A stretch of 64,000 bases of DNA from Saccoglossus kowalevskii (GCF_000003605.2 NW_003154906.1:1-64000), one strand, 5' to 3'; numbered from the stretch's first letter, positions 38,580 through 53,100 are shown. Made by a program: numbers and translations. The notes: generated by a model not told the origin, from the letters alone.

Positions 38580-40740
38580 CAGCATATGCACTACACTCCC
38601 TGCCATACCAACTCAGCATATGAACTACTAGCCCTGGCATACCAACTCAGCATATGCACTACTAGCCCTGGAATACCAACTCAACCTATGCACTACAAGC
38701 CCTTCCATACCAACTCAGCATATGCACTACTAGCCCTGGCATACCAACTCAGCATATGCACTTCTAGCTCAGGCATACAACTCAGCATATGCACTACTAA
38801 TCATGGCATACAATGTCAGCATATGCACTACTGGCCCTGGCATACCAAGACAGCATACGCACTACTAGCCTTTGCTTACCAACTCAGCATATGCACTACT
38901 AGCCCTGGCATACCAACTCAACATATTCACTACATGCACTGGCATACCAAGGCAGCATATACAATACTAGCCTTTGCTTACCAACTCAGCATATGTACTA
39001 CTAGCCATGGCATACCAAGTCAGCATATGCACTACTAGCCTTTGCTTACCAACTCAGCATATGCACTACTAGCCCTGCCATACCAACTCAACATATGCAG
39101 CACTGGCCCTGGCTTACCAAGTCAGCATATGCAATACTAGCCTTTGCTTACCAACTGAGCATATGCACTACTAGTCCTGGCATACCAAGTCAGCATATGC
39201 AATACTAGCCTTTGCTTCCCAACTCAGCATATGCACTACTAGCCCTGGAATACCAAGTCAGCATATGCAATACTAGCCTTTGCTTCCCAACTCAGCATAT
39301 GCACTACTAATCATGGAATACCAAGTCAGCATATGCACTACTAGCCCTGGCATACCAAGGCAGCATATGCACTACTAGCCTTTGTTTAACAACTCAGCAT
39401 ATGCACTACTAGCCTTGGCATACCAACTGAACATATTCACTACATATCCTGGCATACCAAGGCAGCATATGCACTACTAGCACTGGCATACCAACTCAAC
39501 ATATGCACTACATGCCCTGGCATAACAACTCAGCATATGCAATACTAGCTCTGCCATACTAACTCAGTATATGCCTTACTAGCCCTTCCATACCAACTCA
39601 GCATATGCACTACTAGCCCTGGCATACCAAGGCAGCATATGCACTACTAGCCTTTGTTTAACAACTCAGCATATGCACAACTAGCCCTGGCATACCAAGT
39701 CAGCATATGCAATACTAGCCTTTGCTTCCCAACTCAGCATATGCACTACTAGCCCTGGAATACCAAGTCAGCATATGCAATACTAGCCTTTGCTTCCCAA
39801 CTCAGCATATGCACTACTAATCATGGCATACCAAGTCAGCATATGCACTACTAGCCCTGGCATACCAATGCAGCATATGCACTACTAGCCTTTGTTTAAC
39901 AACTCAGCATATGCACTACTAGCCCTGGCATACCAACTGAACATTTTCACTACATATCCTGGCATACCAAGGCAGCATATGCACTACTAGCCCTGGCATA
40001 CCAACTCAACATATGCACTACATGCCCTGGCATAACAAGTCAGCATATGCATTACTAGCCCTGGCAAACCAACTCAGCATATGCAATACTAGCTATGGCA
40101 TACCGACTCAGCATATGTACTACTAGCCCTTCCTCACCAACTCAGCATATGCACTTCTACTCTGGCATACCAACTCAGCATATGCACTTCTACTCTGGCA
40201 TACCAGCTCAGCATATGCACTACTAGCTCTCCCATTCCAACTCAGCATATGCACTACTAGCTCTGCCATACTAACTCAGCATATTCCTTACTAGCCCTTC
40301 CATACCAACTCAGCATATGCACTACTAGTCATGGCATACCAACTCAACATATGCACTACTAGCCCTGGCTTACCAAGTCAGCATATGCAATACTAGCCTT
40401 TGCTTACTAACTCAGCATATGCACTACTTGCCCTGGCATACCAAGTCAGCATATGCAATACTAGTCTTTGCTTCCCAACGCAGCATATGCACTACTACTC
40501 ATGGCATACAATATCATCATATGCACTACTGGCCCTGGCATACCAAGACAGCATACGCACTACTAGCCTTTGCTTACCAACTCAGCATATGCACTACTAG
40601 CCCTAGCATACCAACTCAACATATTCACTACATGCCCTGGCATACCAAGTCAGCATATGCAATACTAGCCTTTGCTTACCAACTCAGCATATGCACTACT
40701 AGCCCTGGCATACCAACTCAACATATGCACTACTAGCCCT
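38580..40740. repeat. Family C segment, copy 3
   Basis: Marker GCATATACAATA is at 38955. The first 0.5 kb matches 51072-51586 (offset 12,486) and the whole parallels copy 2 at 27.6-29.3 kb. The end (40400-40740) carries CAACGCAGC, CATACAATATCA and CTAGCATACC variants shared with 46.85-47.14 kb. Confidence 0.83.
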
Positions 40741-41799
40741 GGCATACCAAGTCAGCATATGCAATACTAGCCTTTGCTTACCAACTCAGCATATGCACTA
40801 CTAGCCATGGCATACCAAGTCAGCATATGCACTACTAGCCTTTGCTTACCAACTCAGCATATGCACTGCTAATCATGGCATACCAAGTCAGCATATGCAC
40901 TACTAGCCCTGGCATACCAAGGCAGCATATGCATTACTAGCTTTTGCTTACCAACTCAGGATATGCACTACTAGCCCTGGCATACCAACTCAACATATGC
41001 ACTACTTGCACTGGCATAACAAGTCAGCATATGCATTACCAGCCCTGGCAAACCAACTCAGCATATGCAATACTAGCTATGGCATTCCGACTCAGCATAT
41101 GTACTACTAGCCCTTCCACACCAACTCAGCATATGTACTTCTACTCTGGCATACCAACTCAGCATATGCACTACTAGCTCTCCCATTCCAACTCAGCATA
41201 TGCACTACTAGCTCTGCCATACTAACTCAGCATATTCCTTACTATCCCTTCCATACCAACTCAGCATATGCACTACTAGCCATGGCATACCAACTCAACA
41301 TATGCACTACTAGCCCTGGCTTACCAAGTCAGCATATGCAATACTAGCCTTTGCTTACCAACTCAGCATATGCACTACTTGCCCTGGCATACCAAGTCAG
41401 CATATGCAATACCAGCCTTTGCTTCCCAACTCAGCATATGCACTACTAGGCCCAGGCATACCAAGTCAGCATATGCACTACTAGCCCTGGCATACCAACT
41501 GAACATATTCACTACATGCCCTGGCATACCAAGGCACCATATGCAATACTAGCCTTTGCTTACTAACTCAGCATATGCACTACTAGCCATGGCATTCCAA
41601 GTCAGCATATGCACTAGTAGCCCTGGCATACCAAGACAGCATATGCACTACTAGCTTTTGCTTACCAACTCAGGATATGCACTACTAGCCCTGGCACACC
41701 AGCTCAACATATGCACTACATGTCCTGGCATAACAAGTCTGCATATGCATTACTAGCCCTGGCAAACCAACTCAGTATATGCAATACTAGCGCTGGCAT
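40741..41799. repeat. Mixed array segment
   Basis: Repeats in shorter form the CAGGATATGC, CATACCGACTC-type, CACTTCTACTCTGGC and CTCTCCCATTCC series, then returns to the ACTAGT-unit series. No non-satellite sequence is seen. Confidence 0.7.
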
Positions 41800-42650
41800 A
41801 CCAACTCAGCATATGCACATCTAGCCCTGGCATACCAACTCAGCATATGCACTTCTAGCTCTGGCATACCAACTCAGCATATGCACTACACTCCCTGCCA
41901 TTCCACCTCAGCATATGAACTACTAGCCCTGGCATACCAACTCAGCATATGCATTACTAGCCCTGGAATACCAACTCAACCTATGCACTACAAGTCCTTC
42001 CATACCAACTCAGCATATGCACTACTAGCCCTGGCATACAAACTCAGCATATGCACTTCTAGCTCAGGCATACCAACTCAGCATATGCACCACGAACCCT
42101 GCCATACCAACTCAGCATATGCACTACTAGCCCTGTCATTCAAGTCAGCATATGAACTACATGCCCTGGCATACCTTGTCATCATATGCAATACTAGCCT
42201 TTGCTTCCCAACTCAGCATATGCACTACTAATCATGGCATACCAAGTCAGCATATGAACTACTAGCTCTGGCATACCAAGACAGCATATGTACTACTAGC
42301 CTTTGCTTACCAACTCAGCATATGCACTACTAGCCCTGGCATACCAACTGAACATATTCACTACATGCCCTGGCATACCAAGGCAGCATGTGCAATACTA
42401 GCCTTTGATTACTAACTCAGCATATGCACTACTAGCCATGGCATACCAAGTCAGCATATGCACTAGTAGCCCTGACATACCAAGACAGTATATGCACTAC
42501 TAGCTTTTGCTTACCAACTCAGGATATGCACTACTAGCACTGGCATACCAATTCAACATATGCACTACATGCCCTGGCATAACAAGTCTGCATATGCACC
42601 AACTCAGCATATGCAATACTAGCTCTGCCATACTAACTCAGTATATGCCT
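41800..42650. repeat. Segment paired with 55.7-56.53 kb
   Basis: Near-identical to 55.70-56.53 kb at offset 13,880. Shared private variants include CATTCCACCTCAGC, CATATGCATTACTAGCCC, CATACAAACTC, CCTGTCATTCAAG and AAGGCAGCATGTGC. Both copies carry a unit truncated by 17 bp (GCATATGCACCAACTCAGC, here near 42590). The 55-kb copy lacks one further unit just before it. Confidence 0.88.
42589..42608 (+). repeat. Half-unit (17-bp) deletion scar, also at about 56440
   Basis: GCATATGCA is joined directly to CCAACTCAGC. The full unit elsewhere (for example near 31270) reads GCATATGCATTACTAG...GGCAAACCAACTCAGC. Exactly 17 bases, half the period, are missing. The same junction occurs near 56440 in the paired block. 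Confidence 0.85.
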
Positions 42651-42699
42651 TACTAGCCCTTCCATACCAACTCAGCATATGCACTACTAGCCCTGGCAT

Positions 42700-43300
42700 A
42701 CCAACTCAGCATATGCACTACACTCCCTGCCATACCAACTCAGCATATGAACTACTAGCCCTGGCATACCAACTCAGCATATGCACTACTAGCTCTGGAA
42801 TTCCAACTCAACCTATGCACTGCAAGCCCTTCCATACCGACTCAGCATATGCACTACTAGCCCTGGCATACCAACTCAGCATATGCACTTCTAGCTCAGG
42901 CATACCAACTCAGCATATGCACCACGAACCCTGCCATACCAACTCAGCATATGCACTACTAGCCCTGGCATTCAAGTCAGCATATGAACTACATGCCCTG
43001 GAATACCAAGTCAGCATATGCAATACTAGCCTTTGCTTCCCAACTCAACATATGCACTACTAATCTTGGCATACCATGTCAGCATATGCACTACTGGCCC
43101 TGGCATACCAAGACAGCATACGCACTACTAGCCTTTGCTTACAAACTCAGCATATGCACTACTAGCCCTGGCATACCAACTCAACATATTCACTACATGC
43201 CCTGGCATACCAAGTCAGCATATGCAATACTAGCCTTTGCTTACCAACTCAGCGTATGCACTACTAGCCAGGGCATACCAAGTCAGCATATGCACTATTA
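42700..43300. repeat. First copy of a 1.8-kb tandem duplication, upstream part
   Basis: 42713-43301 corresponds to 44514-45102 at a constant offset of 1,801 bases (53 units less one). Shared variants are CTGGAATTCCAACTC, CTAATCTTGGC, CATACGCAC and CCAGGGCATACC. Small private differences exist, for example CCGACTCAGC and CAGCGTATGC in this copy. Confidence 0.87.
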
Positions 43301-44520
43301 GCCTTTGCTTACCAACTCAGCATATGCACTACTAGCCCTGGCATACCAACTCAACAAATGCACTACTAGCCCTGATTTACCAAGTCAGCATATGCAATAC
43401 TAGCCCTTGCTTACCAACTCAGCATATGCACTACTAGCCCTGGCATACCAACTGAACATATTCACTACTAACTCTGGCATACCAACTCAGCATATGCACT
43501 ACTAGCCCTGGCATACCAAGTCAGCATATGCAATACTAGCCTTTGCTTCCCAACTCAGCATATGCACTACTAGCCCTGGCATACCAACTGAACATATTCA
43601 CTACTAACTCTGGCATACCAACTCAGCATATGCACTACAAGCCCTGGAATACCAACTCAGCATATGTCCTACTAGCCCTTCCATACCAACTCAGCATATG
43701 CACTACTAGCCCTTCCATACCAACTCAGCATATGCACTACTAGCCCTGGCATACCAACTCAGCATATACACTACTTGACCTGGCATACCAACTCAGCATA
43801 TGCACTACTAGCCCTGGCATAACAACTCAGCAAATGCACTACTAGTCTTGGAATACCAACTCAACATATACACTACTAGCCCTTCCATACCAACTCAGCA
43901 TATGTACTACTAGCCCTGGAATACCAACTCAGTATATGCACTACAAGCCTTTCCATATCAACTCAGCATATGCACTACTAGCCCTGGCATACGAACTAAG
44001 CATATGCACAACTAGCCCTGACATACCAACTCAACAAATGCACTACTAGTCCTGGCATACCAACTCAACATATGCACTACTAGCCCTTCCATACCAACTC
44101 AGCATATGCAATACTAGCCCTGGCATACTACCTCCGCATATGCACTACTAGCCCTGGCATACAAACTCAGCATATGCACTACCAGCCCTAGCATACCAAC
44201 TCAACATATGCACGACATGCCTTGGCATACCAAGTCAGCATATGCAATACTAGCCATGGCATACTAACTCAGGAAATGCGCTACTAGTCCTGGCATACCA
44301 ACTCAGCATATGCACTACTAGCCTTTCCATACCAACTTAGCATATGCACTACAAGCATTTGATTACCAACTCAGCATATGCACTACTAGCCCTTCCATAC
44401 CAACTCAGCATATGCAATATTAGTCCTGGTAAACCAACTCAGCATACGCAATACTAGCTCTGCCATACCAACTCAGCATATGCACTTTTAGCTCAGGCAT
44501 ACCAACTCGGCATATGCACC
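43280..44520. repeat. Family A cassette, copy 5
   Basis: Full-length cassette with GCGCT at 44278. Near 43441-43508 two units (AACTGAACATATTCACTACTAAC plus the following one) are present an extra time, 68 bp in total. This is why the offset to copy 6 falls from 1,801 to 1,733 bases. Confidence 0.88.
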
Positions 44521-45069
44521 ACGAACCCTGCCATACCAACTCAGCATATGAACTACTAGCCCTGGCATACCAACTCAGCATATGCACTACTAGCTCTGGA
44601 ATTCCAACTCAACCTATGCACTGCAAGCCCTTCCATACCAACTCAGCATATGCACAACTAGCCCTGGCATACCAACTCAGCATATGCACTTCTAGCTCAG
44701 GCATACCAACTCAGCATATGCACCACGAACCCTGCCATACCAACTCAGCATATGCACTACTAGCCCTGGCATTCAAGTCAGCATATGAACTACATGCCCT
44801 GGCATACCAAGTCAGCATATGCAATACTAGCCTTTGCTTCCCAACTCAACATATGCACTACTAATCTTGGCATACCATGTCAGCATATGCACTACTGGCC
44901 CTGGCATACCAAGACAGCATACGCACTACTAGCCTTTGCTTACAAACTCAGCATATGCACTACTAGCCCTGGCATACCAACTCAACATATTCACTACATG
45001 CCCTGGCATACCAAGTCAGCATATGCAATACTAGCCTTTGCTTACCAACTCAGCATATGCACTACTAGC
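44521..45069. repeat. Second copy of the 1.8-kb tandem duplication, upstream part
   Basis: Starts by a direct join from the family A end (CTCAGGCATACCAACTCGG, CACCACGAACCC) into the AACTACTAG and CTGGAATTCC units, which marks the duplication junction. It then follows 42.75-43.28 kb unit for unit. Confidence 0.85.
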
Positions 45070-46330
45070 CAGGGCATACCAAGTCAGCATATGCACTATT
45101 AACCTTTGCTTACCAACTCAGCATATGCACTACTAGCCCTGGCATACCAACTCAACAAATGCACTACTATCCCTGATTTACCAAGTCAGCATATGCAATA
45201 CTAGCCCTTGCTTACCAACTCAGCATATGCACTACTAGCCCTGGCATACCAAGTCAGCATATGCAATACTAGCCTTTGCTTCCCAACTCAGCATATGCAC
45301 TACTAGCCCTGGCATACCAACTGAACATATTCACTACTAACTCTGGCATACCAACTCAGCATATGCACTACAAGCCCTGGAATACCAACTCAGCATATGT
45401 CCTACTAGCCCTTCCATACCAACTCAGCATATGCACTACTAGCCCTTCCATACCAACTCAGCATATGCACTACTAGCCCTGGCATACCAACTCAGCATAT
45501 ACACTACTTGACCTGGCATACCAACTCAGCATATGCACTACTAGCCCTGGCATAACAACTCAGCAAATGCACTACTAGTCTTGGAATACCAACTCAACAT
45601 ATACACTACTAGCCCTTCCATACCAACTCAGCATATGTACTACTAGCCCTGGAATACCAACTCAGTATATGCACTACAAGCCTTTCCATATCAACTCAGC
45701 ATATGCACTACTAGCCCTGGCATACGAACTAAGCATATGCACAACTAGCCCTGACATACCAACTCAACAAATGCACTACTAGTCCTGGCATACCAACTCA
45801 ACATATGCACTACTAGCCCTTCCATACCAACTCAGCATATGCAATACTAGCCCTGGCATACTACCTCAGCATATGCACTACTAGCCCTGGCATACAAACT
45901 CAGCATATGCACTACCAGCCCTAGCATACCAACTCAACATATGCACGACATGCCTTGGCATACCAAGTCAGCATATGCAATACTAGCCCTGGCATACTAA
46001 CTCAGGAAATGCGCTACTAGTCCTGGCATACCAACTCAGCATATGCACTACTAGCCTTTCCATACCAACTTAGCATATGCACTACAAGCATTTGATTACC
46101 AACTCAGCATATGCACTACTAGCCCTTCCATACCAACTCAGCATATGCAATATTAGTCCTGGTAAACCAACTCAGCATACGCAATACTAGCTCTGCCATA
46201 CCAACTCAGCATATGCACTTCTAGCTCAGGCATACCAACTCGTCATATGCACCACGAACCCTGCCATACCAACTCAACATATGCACTACTAACCCTGGCA
46301 TACCTACTCAGCATATGCACTACTAGCCCT
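45070..46330. repeat. Family A cassette, copy 6
   Basis: Full-length cassette, GCGCT at 46011, 1,733 bases after copy 5. Like copy 5 it has ACTACAAGCATTTG where copies 1-4 have ACTACTAGCATTTG, so copies 5 and 6 are sisters. Confidence 0.88.
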
Positions 46331-48620
46331 GGAATGCCAACTCAGTATATGCACTACTAGCTTTTGCTTACCAACTCAGGATATGCACTACTAGCCCTGG
46401 CATACCAACTCAACATATGCACTACATGCCCTGGCATAACAAGTCCGCATATGCATTACTAGCCCTGGCAAACCAACTCGGCATATGCAATACTAGCTCT
46501 GCCATACTAACTCAGTATATGCCTTACTAGCCCTGGCATACCAACTCAGCATATGCACTTCTAGCTCTGGCATACCAACTCAGCATATGTACTACTCTCC
46601 CTGCCATACCAACTCAGCATATGCACGACTAGCCCTGGAATACCAACTCAACCTACGCACTACAAGCCCTTCCATACCAACTCAGCATATGCACTACTAG
46701 CCTTGGCATACCAACTCAGCATATGCACTTCTAGCTCAGGCATACCAACTGAGCATATGCACCACGAACCCTGCCATACCAACTCAGCATATGCACTACT
46801 AGCCCTGGCATTGAATTCAGCATATGAACTACATGCCCTGGCATACCAAGTCAGCATATGCAATACTAGCCTTTGCTTCCCAACGCAGCATATGCACTAC
46901 TACTCAAGGCATACAATATCAGCATATGCACTACTGGCCCTGGCATACCAAGACAGCATACGCACTACTAGCCTTTGCTTACCAACTCAGCATATGCACT
47001 ACTAGCCCTAGCATACCAACTCAACATATTCACTACATGCCCTGGCATACCAAGTCAGCATATGCAATACTAGCCTTTGCTTACCAACTCAGCATATGCA
47101 CTACTAGCCATGGCATACCAAGTCAGCATATGCACTACTAGCCTTAGATTACCAACTCAGCATATGCACTACTAGCCCTGGCATACCAACTCAACATATG
47201 CACTACTAGCCCTTGCATACCAAGTCAGCATATGCACTACTAGCCCTGGCATACCAACTCAACATATGCACTACTAGCCCTGGCATACCAAGTCAGCATA
47301 TGCAATACTAGCCTTTGCTTACCAACTCAACATATGCACTACTAGCCATGGCATACCAAGTCAGCATATGAACTACATGCCCTGGCATACCAAGTCAGCT
47401 TATGCAATACTAGCCTTTGCTTCCAAACTCAGAATATGCACTACTAATCATGGCATACCAAGTCAGCATATGAACTACTAGCCCTGGCATTCAAGTCAGC
47501 ATATGAACTACATGCCCTGGCATACCAAGTCAGCTTTTGCAATACTAGCCTTTGCTTCCAAACTCAGAATATGCACTACTAATCATGGCATACCAAGTCA
47601 GCATATGCACTACTGGCCCTGGCATACCAAGACAGCATACGCACTACTAGCATTTGCTTACCAACTCAGCATATGCACTACTAGCCCTGGCATACCAACT
47701 CAACATATTCACTACATGCCCTGGCATACCAACTCAGCATATGAACTACTAGCCCTGGTATACCAACTCAGCATATGCACTACTAGCCCTGGAATACCAA
47801 CTCAACCTATGCACTACTAGCGTTTCCATACCAACTCAGCATATGAATTACTAGCCCTGGCATACGAACTTAGCATATGCACTACTAGCCCTGGCACTCC
47901 AACACAACATATGCACTACTGGCCCTGGCTTACCAAGTCAGCATATGCAATACTAGCCTTTGCTTACCAACTCAGCATATGCACTACTAGCCCTGGCATA
48001 CCAAGTCGGCATATGCAATACTAGCCTTTAATTCCCAACTCAGCATATGCACTACTAGCCCTGGAATACCAAGTCAGCATATGCAATACTAGCCTTTGCT
48101 TCCCAACTCAGCATATGCACTACTAATCATTGCATACCAAGTCAACATATGCACTACTAGCCCTGGCATACCAAGACAGCATATGCAGTACTAGCCTTTG
48201 CTTACCAACTCAGTATATGCCCTACTAGCCCTGGCATACCAACTGAACATATTCACTACATGCCCTGGCATACCAAGGCAGCATATGCAATACTAGCCTT
48301 TGCATACCAAGTCAGCATATGCACTACTAGCCCTGGCATACCAAGACAGCATATGCACTACTAGCCTTAGCTTACCAACTCAGCATATTCACTACTAGCC
48401 CTGGCATACCAACTCAACATATTCACTACATGCCCTGGCATACCAAGTCAGCATATGCAATACTAGCCTTTGCTTACCAACTCAGCATATGCACTACTAG
48501 CCATGGCATACCAAGTCAGCATATGCACTACTAGCCTTTGCTTACCAACTCAGCATATGCACTACTAGCCCTGGCATACCAACTCAACATATGCACTACT
48601 AGCCCTGGCATACCAAGTCA
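46331..48620. repeat. Segment paired with 22.25-24.5 kb and with 40.4-40.7 kb
   Basis: 46.85-47.14 kb shares CAACGCAGC and CATACAATATCAG variants with 40.45-40.7 kb. 47.4-48.4 kb shares CTTCCAAACTCAGAATATGC, CTGGTATACC, GCGTTTCC, GGCACTCC and CATTGCATACC with 23.6-24.5 kb. Family A therefore has a different right-hand neighbour here than at 5.7 and 22.2 kb. Confidence 0.78.
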
Positions 48621-50060
48621 GCATATGCACTAGTAGCCCTGGCATACCAAGACAGCATATGCACTACTAGCTTTTGCTTACCAACTCAGGATATGCACTA
48701 CTAGCCCTGGCACACCAACTCAACATTTGCACTACATGCCCTGGCATAACAAGTCTGCATATGCATTACTAGCCCTGGCAAACCAATTCAGTATATGCAA
48801 TACTAGCTCTGCCATACTAACTCAGCATATGCCTTACTAGCCCTTACATACCAACTCAGCATATGCACTACTTGCCCTGGCATACCAAGTCAGCATATGC
48901 AATACTAGCCTTTGCTTCCCAACTCAGCATATGCACTACTAGCCCTGGCATACCAAGTCAGCATATGCAATACTAGCCCTTGCTTCCCAACTCAGCATAT
49001 GCACTACTAATCATGGCATACCAAGTCAGCATATGCAGTACTAGCCCTGGCATACCAAGTCAGCATATGCACTACTAGCCATGGCATACCAAGTCAGCAT
49101 ATGTACTACTAGCCTTTACTTACCAACTCAGCATATGCACTACTAGCCCTGGCATACCAACTGAACATATTCACTACATGCCCTGGCATACCAAGGCAGC
49201 ATATGCAATACTAGCCTTTGCTTACTAACTCAGCATATGCACTACTAGCCATGGCATACCAAGTCAGCATATGCACTAGTAGCCCTGGCATACCAAGACA
49301 GCATATGCACTACTAGCCTTTGCTTACCAACTCAGCATATGCACTACTAGCCATGGCATACCAACTCAACATATGCACTACTAGCCCTAGCTTACCAAGT
49401 CAGCATATGCAATACTAGCCTTTGCTTACCAACTCAGCATATGCACTACTTGCCCTGGTATACCAAGACAGCATATGCAATACTAGCCTTTGCCTCCCAA
49501 CTCAGCATATGCACTACTAGCCATGGCATACTAAGTCAGCATAGGCAATACTAGCCTTTGCTTCCCAACTCAGCATATGCACTACTAATCATGGCATACC
49601 AAGTCAGCATATGCACTACTAGCCCTGGCATACCAAGAAAGCATATGTACTACTAGCCTTTACTTACCAACTCAGCATATGCACTACTAGCCCTGGCATA
49701 CCAACTGAACATATTCTCTACATGCCCTGGCATAGCAAGGCAGCATATGCAATACTAGCCTTTGCTTACTAACTCAGCACATGCACTACTAGCCATGGCA
49801 TACCAAGTCAGCATATGCACTAGTAGCCCTGGCATACCAAGACAGCATATGCACTACTAGCTTTTGCTTACCAACTCAGGATATGCACTACTAGCCCTGG
49901 CACACCAACTCAACATTTGCACTACATGCCCTGGCATAACAAGTCTGCATATGCATTACTCGCCCTGGCAAACCAATTCAGTATATGCAATACTAGCTCT
50001 GCCATACTAACTCAGCATATGCCTTACTAGCCCTTCCATACCAACTCAGCATATGCACTA
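48621..50060. repeat. Detached copy of the 54-unit higher-order repeat
   Basis: Unit order reproduces 33.0-34.65 kb: ACTAGT unit, CAGGATATGC, CAACATTTGC, AATTCAGTATATGC, CACTACTTGCCC, ATGCAGTACT (CAG at 49036), CTTACTTACC, CTGGTATACC, CATAGGCAATAC and CATAGCAAGG (GCAAGG at 49735). CATAGGCAATAC is shared specifically with 34.44 kb. Confidence 0.83.
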
Positions 50061-51050
50061 CTAGCCCCGGCATACCAACTGAACATATTCACTACATGCC
50101 CTGGCATACCAAGGCAGCATATGCAATACAAGCCTTTGCTTACTAACTCAGCATCTGCACTACTAGCCATGGCATACCAACTCAGCATATGCACTACACT
50201 CCCTGCCATACCAACTCAGCATATGAACTACTAGCCCTGGCATACCAACTCAGCATATGCACTACTAGCCTTGGAATACCAACTCAACCTATGCACTACA
50301 AGTCCTTCCATACCAACACAGCATATGCACTACTAGCCCTGGCATACCAACTCAGCATATGCACTTCTAGCTCAGGCATACCAACTCAGCATATGCACCT
50401 CGAACCCTGCCATACCAACTCAGCATATGCACTACTAGCCCTGGCATTCAAGTCAGCATATGAACTACATGCCCTGGCATACCTTGTCAGCATATGCAAT
50501 ACTAGCCTTTGCTTCCCAACTCAGCATATGCACTACTAATCATGGCATACCAAGTCAGCATATGAACTACTAGCCCTGGCATACCAAGACAGCATATGTA
50601 CTACTAGCCTTTGCTTACCAAGTCAGCATATGCACTACTAGCCCTGGCATACCAACTGAACATATTCACTACATGCCCTGGCATACCAAGGCAGCATATG
50701 CAATACTAGTCTTTGCTTACTAACTCAGCATCTGCACTACTAGCCATGGCATACCAAGTCAGCATATGCACAAGTAGCCCTGGCATACCAAGACAGCATG
50801 TGCACTACTAGCTTTTGCTTACCAACTCAGGATATGCACTACTAGCCCTGGCATACCAACTCAACATATGCACTACATGCCCTGGCATAACAAGTCTGCA
50901 TATGCATTGCTAGCCCTAGCAAACCAACTCAGCATATGCAATACTAGCTCTGCCAAACTAACTCAGTATATGCCTTACTAGCCCTTCCATACCAACTCAG
51001 CATATGCACTACTAGCCCTGGCATACCAACTCAGCATATGCACTTCTAGC
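50061..51050. repeat. Segment paired with 37.8-38.58 kb
   Basis: From about 50281 the offset to 37795 is a constant 12,486 bases, and the rare CACAAGTAGCC and CATGTGCAC units are shared. The first 0.2 kb (CCCCGGCATACC to the GCATCTGCAC unit) joins it to the preceding higher-order block. Confidence 0.82.
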
Positions 51051-53100
51051 TCTGGCATACCAACTCAGCATATGCACTACACTCCCTGCCATACCAACTC
51101 AGCATATGAACTACTAGCCCTGGCATACCAACTCAGCATATGCACTACTAGCCCTGGAATACCAACTCAACCTATGCACTACAAGCCCTTCCATACCAAC
51201 TCAGCATATGCACTACTAGCCCTGGCATACCAACTCAGCATATGCACTTCTAGCTCAGGCATACAACTCAGCATATGCACTACTAATCATGGCATACAAT
51301 GTCAGCATATGCACTACTGGCCCTGGCATACCAAGACAGCATACGCACTACTAGCCTTTGCTTACCAACTCAGCATATGCACTACTAGCCCTGGCATACC
51401 AACTCAACATATTCACTACATGCACTGGCATACCAAGGCAGCATATACAATACTAGCCTTTGCTTACCAACTCAGCATATGTACTACTAGCCATGGCATA
51501 CCAAGTCAGCATATGCACTACTAGCCTTTGCTTACCAACTCAGCATATGCACTACTAGCCCTGGCATACCAACTCAACATATGCACCACTGGCCCTGGCT
51601 TACCAAGTCAGCATATGCAATACTAGCCTTTGCTTACCAACTGAGCATATGCACTACTAGTCCTGGCATACCAAGTCAGCATATGCAATACTAGCCTTTG
51701 CTTCCCAACTCAGCATATGCACTACTAGCCCTGGAATACCAAGTCAGCATATGCAATACTAGCCTTTGCTTCCCAACTCAGCATATGCACTACTAATCAT
51801 GGCATACCAAGTCAGCATATGCACTACTAGCCCTGGCATACCAAGGCAGCATATGCACTACTAGCCTTTGTTTAACAACTCAGCATATGCACTACTAGCC
51901 CTGGCATACCAACTGAACATATTCACTACATATCCTGGCATACCAAGGCAGCATATGCACTACTAGCACTGGCATACCAACTCAACATATGCACTACATG
52001 CCCTGGCATAACAACTCAGCATATGGAATACTAGCTCTGCCATACTAACTCAGTATATGCCTTACTAGCCCTTCCATACCAACTCAGCATATGCACTACT
52101 AGCCCTGGCATACCAACTCAGCATATGCACTTCTAGCTCTGGCATACCAACTCAGCATATGCACTACAAGCCCTTCCATACCAACTCAGCATATGCACTA
52201 CTAGCCCTGGCATACCAACTCAGCATATGCACTTCTAGCTCAGGCATACAACTCAGCATATGCACTACTAATCATGGCATACAATGTCAGCATATGCACT
52301 ACTGGCCCTGGCATACCAAGACAGCATACGCACTACTAGCCTTTGCTTACCAACTCAGCATATGCACTACTAGCCCTGGCATACCAACTCAACATATTCA
52401 CTACATGCACTGGCATACCAAGGCAGCATATACAATAATAGCCTTTGCTTACCAACTCAGCATATGTACTACTAGCCATGGCATACCAAGTCAGCATATG
52501 CACTACTAGCCTTTGCTTACCAACTCAGCATATGCACTACTAGCCCTGGCAAACCAACTCAACATATGCACCACTAGCCCTGGCTTACCAAGTCAGCATA
52601 TGCAATACTAGCCTTTGCTTACCAACTGAGCATATGCACTACTAGTCCTGGTATACCAAGTCAGCATATGCAATACTAGCCTTTGCTTCCCAACTCAGCA
52701 TATGCACTACTAGCCCTGGAATACCAAGTCAGCATATGCAATACTAGCCTTTGCTTCCCAACTCAGCATATACACTACTAATCATGGCATACCAAGTCAG
52801 CATATGCACTACTAGCCCTGGCATACCAAGGCAGCATATGCACTACTAGCCTTTGTTTAACAACTCAGCATATGCACTACTAGCCCTGGCATACCAACTG
52901 AACATATTCACTACATATCCTGGCATACCAAGGCAGCATATGCACTACTAGCCCTGGCATACCAACTCAACATATGCACTACATGCCCTGGCATAACAAG
53001 TCAGCATATGCATTACTAGCCCTGGCAAACCAACTCAGCATATGCAATACTAGCTATGGCATACCGACTCAGCATATGTACTACTAGCCCTTCCTCACCA
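51051..53100. repeat. Family C segments, copies 4 and 5 in tandem
   Basis: GCATATACAATA is at 51441 and again at 52426, 985 bases on (29 units less one). The second copy carries ACAATAATAG, CTGGTATACC and TATACACTACTAATC. All three are shared only with the 59.1-60.1 kb copy, at a constant offset of 6,980 bases. Confidence 0.87.

Noticed and set aside
46660-46863. Minus-strand open frames of 60-78 codons, also at 3381-3617, 5317-5499, 11023-11205, 21905-22087, 26557-26745 and 50027-50209
   Set aside because: The reverse complement of the unit also has only one stop-bearing phase per 102 bp. These are shadows of the repeat.
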